A stretch of DNA of 64,000 bases from Phoenix dactylifera (taxonomy: Eukaryota > Streptophyta > Magnoliopsida > Arecales > Arecaceae). Position numbers and translations under genes: made by a program. The DNA lies in the NCBI RefSeq assembly GCF_009389715.1, contig NC_052397.1, forward strand, positions 13,335,355 to 13,399,354, in the 5' to 3' direction. The notes below the pieces were generated by a model. The model was not told where the DNA came from, made no database searches, and saw nothing but the letters and a program-made list of their open reading frames with translations. Of the stretch, positions 23,101 through 36,400 are shown one piece after another (position 1 is the stretch's first letter; the number at the start of each line of letters is the position of its first letter).

Positions 23101-25980
23101 CATCTAACTAAGGTCGTCTTATGACAAAGATAAATAACCACCAAGATCGAAAAAAATTGAAACCTCCTTTATGTCCTTTACTGGTTGTCTTCCCCATTGA
23201 GAGATCTTGAAAATTCATGATTGGTAGGACAAGAAGTTACTTTGCAATTTAAAGACTTAGGAAACAGCTATTAAAGATAACATAAGATCGAAATTTTGGG
23301 ACATAAGTCTGAACATCCCCCAGATGAGAAACAGGAGAGAAGGTTCCATCAGCCAGCATAACATACTTGCAAGAAGGAAAAAGTATCAGGATAGGAAAAA
23401 GAACCAAGGGTTTCAGTCTATGTGTGGCTTTTTATTTTTCCTTCATCTGCGTTCACATTTCCTTTATGTTTCCTTTAAAAAATTTGGAAATTATCTTAAC
23501 ATTGTTTCTTCTAGTAGATGTTAGTTCTTACTTATTATTATTATCCACCTTTTATCTTCTCCCCCCCCCCCCCTCTTTAAAAAATTTGGCTTTTTATCCC
23601 CCCCCCCTCTTAGAGAAGTGTTCTAGTAACCTTAACATAATTTTCTCCGCATACTTATATGTGGATCAAATTCAGTTAGTGAAAAAATAAATATCTCCAG
23701 TGATTCTCTACATAAAGGCAAGCATTAGTGTGCAAGCAACAAGCTGAAAACATGTCAATTAAGTCCACAATCAGAAAATGCTGAACTATCAAACATTGCA
23801 TACCTTAATACACCAACTTCATATTCTAAGCAGAGAACACAGCCGACAAGAGCACGTAAATACCAGCAACTATTCATGCTATATCTTGCTTGTATAATCT
23901 CATCAACAAAATTCAATAAGGAAAAAGATTCCGAGCAAATGAAGAACTTGGAGCTTATTCGAGATGCGGTTTAAAATCCAATAGAAAGCTGGATCTCAAT
24001 ATGGTATAAATAGCAAGCAAGAAAGCAAGAAAGCAAGAAAGCAAGAAAGCTGGATTCTGATGCCAGCACAATTGAAGGTGTCAGCTTAACTTAGCTGGGT
24101 CTCCGAAGGAAGAGAAGACTTTGCGCCGGATCTTCTTCCTCTCCTCAAGAGAGTGGAGAAGAACGATTCAGAAATTTCCTGAAGCTTGCCAAGTAGGCAT
24201 GATCAAGACGCAGGTTTGGAGTCTTTAGAGGACTTCAAGTCAACAAAATTTTGGAGTCTGCCTTCCCCCAACCCCACTCTCACACACGGACTTTCCTCGA
24301 AACTTCTTTCACCGACGACCAATGAATCAGATCCGATCTTTCTTGACCAGGCGTGTGAGCCCGGCATTAGTGGGTTTTTTTTTTGGGGGCACACGGCATT
24401 AGTGATAATATAAAAGAAATATAAAAAATATATGAACCATATCTAATGCTAAATATCAAAAAATTATAAAGACTTTTGTAACGAATTAGCTTAAGGGTTT
24501 TGGTGAAAGAGATGTGGTGCTGATTTTGAATATTTATTTGTGTTGGGTCGTGTCACCACTCCAATAAACAGGGTGGATCCGTTGAGTTCAAGATAGTTGT
24601 TATGGTCAAAATACTCTTAAGGTGCAACCCTAATTGTGCTCGAATGTGGTTCGAAGCCGTTCTAATTTGTATTATGTTAAAGCCATACCCATATCCTGCA
24701 GTGGATCGAAGAAGAAAAAGAAGCTAACAAGTTGAATGTCAATAGTGGTCAAGTATTTATAAGGTTTTTTTTTTTTTTGATTGAGAATTCTGTTATTTAT
24801 GATGTTATGTCACATTTTTTTTTTCCCTCAATTTACTCAATGTACTACAACATGTTATCTCATGACTAACCTCATTAACATCATGCAAAAGAACACTAGA
24901 ACTGGAATCGAAGAAGAATGGATTTTATGGCTCCTCTTTGTATTTTTTTTCCATAATTTGTATAGGAAATATATGTTGCACCTATATATAATTAGGCAAC
25001 AGTTTGAATACGGATCAATCTAAATTCAACCCAACCAAATATTTTGGATTTAAAATTTTGAACTCAAACATGCGTACATGATGCATTATCATTATCAACC
25101 CGAGGTCTAATTTCAGATTCCAGGTCTAATTTTCATATTCCAGGTCAAGCCGATGGGTTGAATGCCCACATTATTGATTATTAGTTGCATATAGGAAAAT
25201 AAATGGCTTGGTCTGCAGGCAAAATTCTATATTTGTTAAGCCAGATCAGATATAAAATTGTTGCAAATCTTGAGCCGACTGATTTGCATTTCTAATTGGG
25301 AGCCATGTGGTAGGAAACCAGAGGTCTAGTCTATATCTAATACCATGGCTCCATGGAGATCGAAAAAAGTTGGACCTCTCAAGTAAACAAACATATCAAG
25401 CAAATTCCATTTACTTGTTGCATCTTTTTGCATACATGCAGTTAGATATTCATGAATTTTATAACATAGTTTATATATTTAACATTACAAGTAAATGAAG
25501 CTAGTGGCGCAACTGCTTCAATGAATACAGATACATAAAAAAAATACACACTACCAATAATTTATTTTCACCAAATAAATAGAAATAGGTCCGTATATAA
25601 CACTGCAGATATAAAAAATATCTTATAAAACTATTGAGTGCTTACTTGGATGGTATCACTTTTTGCCACTGGAGCAGGAGAGTGGGGTTCTATTCTAGTT
25701 AAATTTGACCCTCAAAGCGGGGATGGGTTTAGCATCTAGGTTAGGGATGAGACCCCCTAATATCTTTAAAAAGAAAAGATACATATATTTTGTAGGAAGT
25801 CAGTTTGTAATAATTGAAAAAAATAACTATTTTTATAGATAACTGTTACAATAAAAGAGAGGCCGTATTAGACAAGAGAACAGAGAAATGAGTAGTCCCG
25901 CCTTCCAAATGCTCTGTATTTTATTGTTACTCTTTTTTTAGGAAAGAAAAAGAGCTCAATGACTAGCATGGACTAGTTAA
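23101..25980. other. Intergenic DNA with simple repeats
   Basis: No gene supported. Two C-runs (about 23563-23575 and 23599-23608) lie in a T-rich context. An eight-base repeat of GCAAGAAA units occurs at about 24008-24047. A micro-insertion lies at 24373-24393. A T14 tract at 24765-24778 lies between two TATTTAT heptamers and is a weak further candidate. Confidence 0.4.
24373..24393 (-). mobile_element. Micro poly(A) retroinsertion with 11-bp target duplication
   Basis: Twenty-one bases (GG, T10, GGGGGCACA) lie between two identical copies of CGGCATTAGTG (24362-24372 and 24394-24404). On the minus strand the insert is TGTGCCCCC followed by A10 and CC. Confidence 0.7.
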
Positions 25981-25987
25981 AGCTTGT

Positions 25988-28154
25988 TGTCATGCCACGA
26001 TCTGAGATCGTGAGCCAGAGGCCGCGGCAACCGCTCATAGGAAACTCTCCTTACGAGCATGCAAGGTATCTTATCATAATATCAAAATCAGGCAGCAAAA
26101 ATAATTTAAATAATAACGTTCAAATTCTAATTAAATAGTAAAATTAAAGTCTTACAAAACCAATAATATTCGAAAATCTAGTCTAAATAAAGATATCAAA
26201 ATCTTATCTCCAATCACTCTCCCATGATAAATCTCCGAGTCGAGCTAAGTCTTCAAATACGTAAAAACAGTATAAAATCGTATAATGAGCTAGACAACCC
26301 AATAAACAATAAATACTTTAGCTAGATAAATCAAGCAATAAAATAATAATAATATATTGAAATTAAGCATGCAAAATAAATCGATTCAAAGTCAAATCGA
26401 TATGCTATCCAGTCAGTCACTTTAAATTTCAAATCTTGTTTCATAAATCAATTATATTTCAAATCGTCAAGTTTATCTAGAGAACCATGAGCTATAACTG
26501 CATTTATACCATATTGCTGGGCTAGAATATGTGCTTAGCAAAGTACCAACGTATATCCCTTACTAGTAGGGCATCCATATAACAATGTATAACTTCCACT
26601 AGTAAGATATCGATATGCCAATGTAAAATCCCCACTAGCAGGGTATCGATATGCCAACGTATAATTTCCATTGGTGGAGCGTCAATATACCAATATATAA
26701 CCCCCATTGGCAGGGAATCGATATACCAGCGTATAATCTCTACTGGCACGATGTCGATATATTAGTGAATAACTTCCAATAGCAGGATGTCGATATACCA
26801 ATAAATAATCCTCTGGCAGGGTATCAATATATAGTCTGGCTACAAGTCCAAATATGTTTCGTAGCAAAAACTCGTTTTCTCATATTCATATTTAGTATTC
26901 CAAATCGTAAGATATATAAATTCATATGACATTGAAATCAATCAAACATAATCTATATCGAAATCAATACGTTTAATTAAGAATCATACAATATTCTAGA
27001 AAGAGGCACATATAATAATAAAATACTATACATAAACTTCTTAAATCAAGAATGGTTCGTTTAAGAAAATATCTATAATTTGTCGATAGATCTAGAAAAA
27101 AGAGTTACATTACTCACCTTGCGAGCAAATCTAAAGTATCAGCCTAATCAATTTTAAAAATTCTTCTAAGATCCCGGTATTTAAAAATTACCAAAATTTA
27201 TCACAATTATTCCAAAAAATAGAAACCCTAATTTCAATACTTTATAGGGCTGCGGGAGTGCCCGACACCCCAGTTGGTCTAACCAAGGCAAAAATCATCT
27301 GATCATGTTCGAACTAGATACAAATAGTTTAATCGGGATTGGAGGTGACCAAATCTAATAGTGTTTGACAAGGATTAGGATGGAGGTTGGCACGCTGTTT
27401 GATGACTCTAGATTAGGACCCTTCATCTAGATCGATCCAGAAATCACTAAGAGTCGTACTTATAGGGTCCAATCAACGTTAGAGAGAGAACATTCAGGTA
27501 GAGAGAGAGGAGATAGGAGAGAGAGGAGATAGGAGAGAGAAAGAAGAGAGAAGTCAGATAGAGAGAGAAAGTTTAGAAAAAAAATAGAGAGAGGAAAGAG
27601 AAAGATAGAGGAGAGAGAAAGAAGAGAGAGACTCTTTTTCTTCCCCAAAATAGGGGAGAGTCCGTCTCTCCCTTTTCTCTTCGATCAGAGGGGGTAGCAG
27701 CCCATGGTGGCTCAGCTCCAGGCAATAGTGGCCACGACGGTTCTCAACCGCAGTCATTGTTGACAACGGTGGCCGGTCGGATGGTTTTTCGGCGATTCGC
27801 CGGCCCAAATCCCATCTAAAATAGCAAAAGAGAGAAAGGAAGAAGAAGAAGATCTACTTCAGTCCAGTGAGGTGGTCCAGCCGCTCCTTTCGGCAACAAG
27901 TCGAGAAAGAAGATCGAAGGAGGAGCTTGGGATCAGTGGCTCGATCTCGACTGAACTTGAAAATGGAGGAAGGGAGTCTTTAGATAGGCAATCCCGACCT
28001 TATCCGGCCAGTCTTTGGGTGGCGATGGGACTCCGATCACCATCACGACCGGAGAGGAAGAAGACTCCCAGCCGAAGTCTTCCTCCCGATCTGCCTAAGG
28101 CCAAAATATGGCTAGGCCAGTCGAGAAGACTTAGCCCAGTCCATTGGTTTTAGA
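25988..28154 (-). mobile_element. Solo LTR, about 2.17 kb, with perfect 5-bp target duplication
   Basis: It begins TGTCATGCCACGATC like the element at 18272 and ends TTGGTTTTAGA, where the expected final CA has become GA. The pentamer CTTGT flanks it exactly (25983-25987 and 28155-28159). The layout parallels the other solo LTR: AT-rich start, a tandem repeat block (26540-26840), a GAGAGA block (27480-27630), then a GC-rich coding-like segment (27690-28140). No internal domain or partner LTR is present. The similarity to 18272-20324 is patchy, so they are related but not recent copies. Confidence 0.65.
26540..26842. repeat. 36-bp minisatellite, about eight copies
   Basis: Equivalent T/C positions in ATCGATAT-like cores fall at 26574, 26610, 26646, 26682, 26718, 26754 and 26790, exactly 36 bases apart, then at 26824 after 34. 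A typical unit contains CCACTGGCAGGGTATCGATA. Because 36 is a multiple of three, the minus strand stays open and encodes a 12-residue repeat with cores such as RWYID and YWYID. I take that frame to be incidental. Confidence 0.9.
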
Positions 28155-28159
28155 CTTGT

Positions 28160-30065
28160 AGACTAGACGTTTAGACATAATATATGTAAACATCAGTCAA
28201 TATTTGCACAAAATTGAATTTATAAATAGAACATGCCGTTGGCTCCTCTAGCTAGGAAAAATCCATAATTACTTGCCTTACACTAAAAAAAAATGGATAG
28301 TCTATTTTTGATTTTCTTTCTTGTTTGATTTCTTAATGGACCATTAAATACAGGATTTTATATGTTATTTCCTAAAATTTTATATATATGCATATTAATC
28401 CCTACCTTTTCTATATTTGTATAGTAGTCTATGAAATCTAGTATCTTTTTTTTTTCTTTTTTCTTTTTTTTTACATCCATTGAGTTTTTGAGCATTATTG
28501 GATGATCGGATCATCTCCTGTGATAGTTTTTCTTTTTTTTGGCTCTTTGTTTAGCTGCAAGATCGAAGTAAAGGAGCCCTCTTTTTCTAGCATCAGGTTA
28601 GCTGGTTAGCTGAGAGTTCTCTGCATTTTCTTACAATTTATTTCATCCATGAGCTTATGTGCTTCTCTTTGTTAATCTAAACCTATTTTCTCTTTATTTT
28701 TTTGTTTGATCTAGAAATATTTGATCGTACTGTGAGTAGGCTCTGGGCAAATAGTTTTTATGATCTTTCTTTTTTGTTATCTTTTAGGGAAATTATCTAC
28801 ATATGGCCATCAATTCTCTGGATTTTATTTGATTTCTCTGCGAATGTCCATCTATGTACATCATGCTGCAATCATGGCTTTCTTCAATTCTACTGTTCAA
28901 CCCGAGATCTGTGACCGTCAGATTCTACTGCCACAGCTCGAGTATCCATTTCGACTATCTTTCTTAGGGTCGCTCGCTGTTCTAGAGCAAGAGATCAAGT
29001 GGCTCTTTGGATTCGTACCAAGGAGATGAAGGCATTGGAACCTTTTATTGGAGGCTTAGAATTTTTTTTTTTGGAAACTAGTTTCTGCTCTTCGTCTTGC
29101 AGCATTGATACGTTATTTTTATTTTGTTATGGTACCTCAATGACCTGCAGTTTTGGCCATGACTTAGATTCCTTCTTTTTATTAGAAAAATAAATATCAA
29201 TCATGCACTCTTCTCTCGCAACTATTTGCAGGCATGCTCCTTGAATGATCTCTTGAAATGCAATTACGAAATTCTTATTCTACGCATTGTCTTGTACTAT
29301 CAAAATATACTGGTAGTCGCTTAAATCCCATGCACTGTATGAAATATTTGATTGATTGATTGATGAAACGATAACAATCTATCAAGTACTCTACATAATT
29401 TCTCGTTAAATTAAAATGGCTTGGCCAATACTGCAACAATTTAGAGAAATTGCGCTATTCAAGCAACGCACCTTCAATCGGCGAGTTCACAATTATTGAT
29501 AATATTATTTCATTTTATTGAAACATGGCTGATACTACAAGGAGCCATCGTTGTGTGCATGAATTTTTTTTTATCATTATATGATATAAAAAATGGTACA
29601 TATTATCCGTAGAAATTAGATCAAGATATGAAGTGCGATTAATTGTTGAGTTGCCTAATCAAGTATTTTTAGGTTCCGGTAACTTCATATGTGCATCTGT
29701 AGGACCAGCCAAAACATTTTCCCTGCTTACATATGCTAGACTTGCTAAATTCTGTAACATTCCAGTCAAAAAAATTGATGCTTTTAGACATCTCTAGCTT
29801 TTTACCTTGTTTTCAACATTGCACCTGCCCTGAGTTCATAGCCTACCGAATTTTACCAGAGGATCTAGGAAAATAAGAATGTCCTTCCCCATTCGCCCAA
29901 ATCGACCGATTTCCAAATCTAGGTGCTACAAACCAGCTAAAACTACACCAACCCCGAGGAAAGGACTTCCGTGGACATCAGGACCGCCGATCGGACGGCC
30001 CACATGCGCCCCGCGGGCCCTCGTAATCCAAATGAGGAGGAACGAATCTGGATCTTAGATGCCGG
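28160..30065. other. Intergenic DNA upstream of QNG1
   Basis: T-rich, with several T-tracts (28449-28475, 28533-28540, 29061-29072). No recognisable exon or defined transposon. Confidence 0.4.
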
Positions 30066-30070
30066 ATGGG

Positions 30071-30363
30071 GGCATTTCGGTCATTTCAGTTCCTTCCACG
30101 ACCGGCCCGAGGGCTGCGCTCGTGTTCCAAGCGGGAAACTCCGAGGGCGGATAAAGTCCTCTCCTTCGCCTAATCGTGGAAGAACGAGAACGAGAGGACG
30201 AGGGCGGGGGGGAAGAGAGCGAGCGATGAGGGCATTTCGGTCATTTCAGTTCCCTCCACGACCGGCCCGAGGGCCGCGCTCGTGTTCCAAGCGGGAAACT
30301 CCGAGGACGGATAAAGTCCTCTCTTTCGCCTCCCCGTGGAAGAACGAGAACGAGAGAACGAGA
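30071..30363. repeat. 160-bp-period tandem duplication in the QNG1 promoter/leader
   Basis: The segment from about 30071 to 30203 recurs from 30231 to 30363 with exactly 160-base spacing and only about eight mismatches over about 133 bases. Each copy carries GGCATTTCGGTCATTTCAG, GGCCCGAGGG and GCGGGAAACTCCGAG, then a GATAAAGTCCTCTC segment. The second copy ends about 100 bp before the QNG1 start codon, so the duplication doubles part of the promoter or 5' leader. Confidence 0.9.
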
Positions 30364-30465
30364 GAAAAGGAGAGAGACAGAGAGAGAGAGAGGAGAGCGA
30401 AAGGGGCAGAAAAAGGTGGGATTTTTGTCCTCGAGACAGAGCAAGGGAAAAGGAGGAGGAGGGCA

Positions 30466-33400
30466 ATGGAGGACGTGGGGGGCACCGCGGCATGGGTCGC
30501 GAGCCGCGCTTCTCACGTGAAGGTGGACTCCTCAGGTTCCGCTCGCCTTCCTTGCCTCCGAAGCGATCTTGGGTTAGGGTCTAGAGATGTCGCTCTTGTT
30601 CTATTTGTCTGTTCCTGATGATTTCTGAGGGAAAATTGCTGTGTGCTTTGGCTCTCTTTCCTTCATTTACTTTTTAAAAATTTCTTTTTTCGTTTACAGA
30701 TTCGAGTTGCGAATGCTTTTTGGCATAAAGAGTCTAGTAGTTCTTGTGGAAGATTTGGAGTTTTGTGATTGAAATGAGACTAATCTTTGGCGTTCTTTCA
30801 TTAATAATTTTATTTTGATTCTGTCCTGTTTTACATTTTTTGTGGATATTCTGATGTTTAATATTTGGAGAAATCTTTGTTGAATTTATGGATTTGGTCC
30901 ATTTTATGAGAATTCTGGTGAATTTTTCTAGATAGTGTGATACTTGTGGTTGTGTACACTTTCTTCGCTTCTCTTCTCTAAATAGTCTCCCAATATGTAT
31001 GTGGATGTTGATTGTCATTGTAAAAGTCTTTAGTTTTCCTGTTTACACCGTTCTCAATTCCTGGTAATGAATAGTATATGTTTTTCTATGAATTTAACTC
31101 CAAAACACTTTTATGAATCCTTTCTATCATCAGAAAAATTACTGTCTGTAACCTTTCACAGCTTGGCAGATGTGTTTCCTGCCATACTTCATTGTGTAGA
31201 AGACATTGAAATGATCATTTGCTAACTTACCATCACTTGCTGACAGGGCAATGATGATTCTTAGTATTGCTCCATCTAAGTTGAAAGTTTAAATATGCAC
31301 ATGCAAGGCACTTAACATCTGTGGAAGTGTATTTTTTTTTAATGCTCAACAAAAATTCATAGCACATTGTGTTTTCAACCATGGGCCCTTTCACTCAAAG
31401 TCATGCCAAGCAATGTTTAACTGGTAAATTGCCATTTAAACACCAGACCCAGTTCCTTTGTTTCTTTATGTTTTGTTAATTCTTTCTAAAACACCTACCA
31501 TACTGCATTTTTTGTGAGATGCATAAGCCCCTCTAAGAGATTAATTGAATACATTCGCTTTAGAACATCCCAATCTCACGTGCACTACCAAAATTAATGC
31601 CAATGTACAGCGCTTTTTCCATGGCAGCCACTCTAACACTTAATAAGTTGGGATAGCTTAGTAAAACCAGTTAATTGGGAAGCATTGAGGACTTGGTGCT
31701 TCGTTCTCCCCATGTCATAGTGGGAAGCGTGAAAGGAATCAAACATTAGAATGTTGAAGAAGCTTTTACTAACAAAGAAAGTTTAGAGTATATTTCCTGG
31801 GACTAAAGTTGTAGGGTTTCAGACTACTTGTGATTCTGCATTTGTTATGTCATTAAGCTTTTCCCTTCCTTTTGTTTTAGACTTTTTTCCCTTTCAAAGA
31901 GGCTTGTTATAATCTAACTAACTTTGATAAGTAATATATGATTCTCATTTCGACAATGCTATCATTGGTTTAGTAATTAATTCAAAGTCTTCTCCACTTT
32001 ATGCATCTGTTTTCATAACTTCTCCATCTTATGGGCTCACCTACTCCCTGTCTTGCACATGGAAGAATCACTTGTATAAGCTGACTATCCATCCCCTTAA
32101 CGCTCAACTGCATTTATTTACCTTCTACCCCATTGATTTTCCTTTTTCCGATGATGTAATAGTTACCTAGTCTTTGATTGCTACTTGGTGTGTTTTACTC
32201 AAACTTTCTTAACATGGGAACGGCATTCGTTTAACTCTTTTCTCATCAGTCCTCTGAGTCACCCACTCTTTATTATGATCTTTTTTTTTCCTGGCATGAT
32301 TGTAGTTTATTGCACTTGAAGTACAACTAGAATTATGATCATCTAATTATTATGTAATTCATTTAAATTTTTCTGTTTCCAGAACTTGAGAGAGTGGTGA
32401 ATAATATTCAAGGTTCAATTCCAAAAGTTGAATGGAATTTTGAAGGGATCCACTACTTTGACAATGGGCCACTTACGGTTCAGTACCTATTTGTTTTGGA
32501 TGCATTGAACTTCTGTTTTTGGCCAGGTATATTTCTCTTTATGCCAATTAACTCTCATCCTTATATTCAGCCATCATCATTATTTGTAGCATGTTATGTT
32601 ATGGTGTATCACACTAACAAGTTTTAGCAATTGGTGGTAGAACTGTGTTTATTATGTCTGATGAGGAAATTTTTATTTTTCATTATACTCATGTAGCTCA
32701 TCATATGATAGCTTTATTAAGTTTCTGATTTGACTATTTAATACTCTGTATTCTGAAGAAGTTGCATTATGCTATTTGAGCAACTTTTGGCAATTTAAGG
32801 TTTTCATGAGATCCACAGATTTTCCAGACCCATGTTTTGGGATGAGAAATGGTTTCGATATGATGGATATGATGGATTATCAATTTCAAAATCCGTGATA
32901 TTGATGGGCACACCCATGTGCTGTGTCCCCACCTTGTAATCCATGTCCAAGCTTTCCAGACTACGTCTTTCTATGGGAATGATTTCGCCTCAACATTCTC
33001 CATAAATTTTCAATATCATATGCAAGTTGTCTCCAGGACTGTCAACTAGGAGCAGATTCTCAAGCATGCTTGATGGTAGTTTGAGCAGGGAAAAGTAAGT
33101 GCAACCTTAGCATGCCAAGAACCAGGAAAATACCAGACCTTCATTGTTGAAAGTTTAATAGCTTAAAAGGCAAAGTTATGAGATCCTTTGCCTGATGCTG
33201 TGATGTAGTTTCTTTGATAAAAATGATATTCAGCAGTGCAAAACATATCAAGATGCATGTTTAACTGAACCATGTTTTATTCAGTACTCTACTTGCAAAT
33301 GCATCGCTTTGTTTGCATTTCATATTCCAAATGTCAACACTTCTTCTTTTTCCCCCTTCTTCCTCTCCTTTTTTTTTTTCTTTCAGCAACTTGTACTAAT

Positions 33401-36400
33401 TTGATGTTCCCAATTACTTACGCTAACCAGATAAGGACTTGAACTATGATCATTTGGCTTCGGGATTAAAGGCAGCTTTGCAGAAGGACAAGTCTGCTCT
33501 TGATGCAGATCGTCTACAGAATTACACTGGTATCTATTTTATCCTTGGACCTTCAATTCCTGCTAATCATTTATGTCAATCTTAGCCTTGGTCTTATTTT
33601 GAGTATTTTTAAGGAGTACCATGCACTTATAATGTTTTGTGCGAGCAATTGTTGCATGAGAATTATTGAATGGCCATAGAAATGAGAATTAAATTGTCAA
33701 AATGTTAGGTCCTCAACTGCGTGAATTTTTGAAGTGGCCGCGCCCACTTCCTCTGGAGGATGAACGAGTACGGTTACTGCATGAGGTAGTATTCTCTGAG
33801 TCCTTTCTTGACAATTTCAAATAAATAAAATTATTTGCATGTTTTCTTTGAAACATTATCATACCACTTCTGCTAACTGATGTTTGTCTCCATCATCTAG
33901 TTGCTTGTCTTTCTTTTTGCTTTGTTTTATTTCCTCGATCCTTGTACAAGGGTGCGCTCATCATATTTATCTTTTTTAGATGCAAGGACATTATTGCTTG
34001 CAAAAATGAGTTAATTATTTAAAGAAAAAGTTTCCTGTGTATTTATTTCTGCTTTAATTCGTTCAGGTTGGACTGGAACTGGAGAGAAGCTTTGGGGGAC
34101 AGGCAGCCAACCTTGTAAAGTCTTGCGGAAATTCTGCTATAACTCTAGTTGCACTTGTGACACGTCACTTTCCAGGTAAAATTTTCTTGTTGTTTGCAGT
34201 TGTCATTTTCCAAGCCTGTATATGAGACGACATATATAAGAATTTTGGAAACATTGCAAAGGTTAAACTTATAAGACACTTTGCAGTGTTTTTCTCTTTT
34301 CTTTTTTTCTTTTTTTTGGTAAATAATGAAGAAAGCATCACTCAACTGCTCCAAGCATTAATGGAGGAAAAAGGTTTTGTGTTAGGTCTCTTATTGTGTG
34401 TATGGTGTCAATTGACACGTATCTTTTAGTCTTCTTACATCCAAGAAATTTCATTTAATATTTCATACTCTTTGCTGTCAACATATGTACAAGGATCGTG
34501 GCTTAAATTCATATGATGATAAAGCAAAAAAACTTCGAACTTCTCATATTATTCATGATATCATGGAGCATGAACTATAGATGCGATATTCTTAAATGTT
34601 TTCTTGGTATTTTTACAAATTAAAATTTTGTTTTTATACAGCTAAGTGTGTTTGTAGATGATTTCTATGCAGAATTTTCAGAATATAGTGGGCTTTAGAA
34701 ATATATATTTATTATTTTATGGTCATTGTAAGTGTGTCTGGGTTTGTGCTATTTTTATTGAAAGATAGACGTAGAAGCTGCTTTTTTGTCACTTGTTTCT
34801 ATATTGATTTTCCATGAGATAACTATCAAGACTTTCTACTTTTCAATTTTAAGGTAACTTGAGAATGAATCCTTGACCCCAAGGTCACAAATGCTCTTGT
34901 CAAACATCTATAGGGTCATGGGAATCTTTAAGGGTTTTTTGCACTTGATAAGAATATAAATTCGTGGAACATGATATATCGAATCAGCCTTTCATTCAGT
35001 GGAGAAGGCTTTGATTTGGAAATTTAGTATTAAGCAAATTATTATGTATTTCACTCCAATCTAATTTTCTATTTCATGTGTCTTCTTTCGTGCGAAAGAA
35101 CATGGGCATCATTCTCGCTAGCATTGATAATTTCCATATTATCTCTTATAAGAGAGTAATAAATTGTAACTATAGTTTATTTTTTCCTCCTTTGATTTTA
35201 TTTATTGAAGTTGGCTTTAATCCAATTACCTGAAAGCCTCAAATATAATTGTCAATTGAGCTACATGCTCAAACTTTTTTTTCTTGACTCTAATTTGTAG
35301 GGAACATTCTGCTGCATACATTTCTATCTGTTTATTTTTTGGTTGTACTATCCTTTTGCTTTTTTGGTGTGAAATATTGTCATAATTCCAGTACATATTA
35401 AACTAGGTTTTCGAGATCATTCATTATACAAGGGTCACCAGGTCTTCTTGTACAAAAGGGCACAAATTTTTGCTGCTGATTTGTGGGGTGCTTTCAAGGG
35501 CCAAAGTTTTGGAAATTTCTACGACATAGGCTCCATTACAATATTTGCAGACTATATCGTCCCTGCTGTACTAAGACAGCTTGGTGTGCTGAAATATAGT
35601 TCAGCCTTATCTAGCTCTATTGATTCTAACGACGAAATAGGTGCTGGCAGTGAGGAGGAAGTCGAGATACGTGCTTGCTCTATTCATGCTGTGGAAAAAA
35701 TGAGAGAACTTATTGAATCAAAATTCAGGAAGCAGGTATATCAATCTATTGCTGTACTTTCTGTTATCGAATCTGTGATGTTCACTGTTAAGCATATATT
35801 GCATGCTTGGTATACTTCAGTTTACTCTGACTAAAGTACTTAATCAGGTAAACTTTTTCCTATCATGCAAGGTGAACATGTGCCAGATACATTGAGATTG
35901 CAATTTTGCTTTGCCTCTCTTTTTAAAATGACCAATCTTCAATTTTATATTTCACTGTGATATATGTTTTAGTATCAATTGAAAAAACAGAGATAAATAC
36001 ACTAGGTTCATTAAACACGAAAACTATTTCATACCTTAGCCCAATAAACAAATAAATAAATAAATAAAGGAGGTGGGTGGGGCCCAGGAATTTCCTCTGC
36101 TGATACCATATAGAAATTGTGAAGTCCAAAACTGTGTTCAAAGGCTCAAATTTCTCAAAATACACTTCCATATATTGTAATTTAGATTCTCATAAAGCCA
36201 GTGGGTCCATGGTTATGGATCCATAATATTTTTCCGGATGCTATGGTGTTGGTTGTTGGTGCTGGGTATTAGGAAAATATTGCTGGGTCAGTACATAATG
36301 AACTCATATGCTAACCATCTTTCCAATACTGAGTGTCAAACCCACCCTATCAATTGAAAGAGAGATTTTTTGGATCTCGTCCAGTGAAGATTTTAGTCAG

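Noticed and set aside
26540..26842. Regularly spaced repeats superficially like a CRISPR array
   Set aside because: The units are contiguous and diverged, with no unique spacers, in a plant LTR.
26522..26867. Minus-strand frames with repeated WYID/WHID units
   Set aside because: Produced by the 36-bp minisatellite. No start context, domain or splice evidence.
27872..28153. 93-codon + frame with GC-rich codons
   Set aside because: Lies in the GC-rich block of the second solo LTR, with no recognised domain. Mentioned only as possible captured sequence.
28702..29193. Overlapping + frames of 60-90 codons
   Set aside because: No domain, no splice signals in phase, and composition like the surrounding T-rich DNA.
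29971..30618. A 215-codon open + frame rich in Arg/Glu
   Set aside because: Its first part covers the 160-bp tandem duplication and purine-rich leader. Only its segment 30466-30535 is the first QNG1 exon; the rest is non-coding composition and intron read-through.
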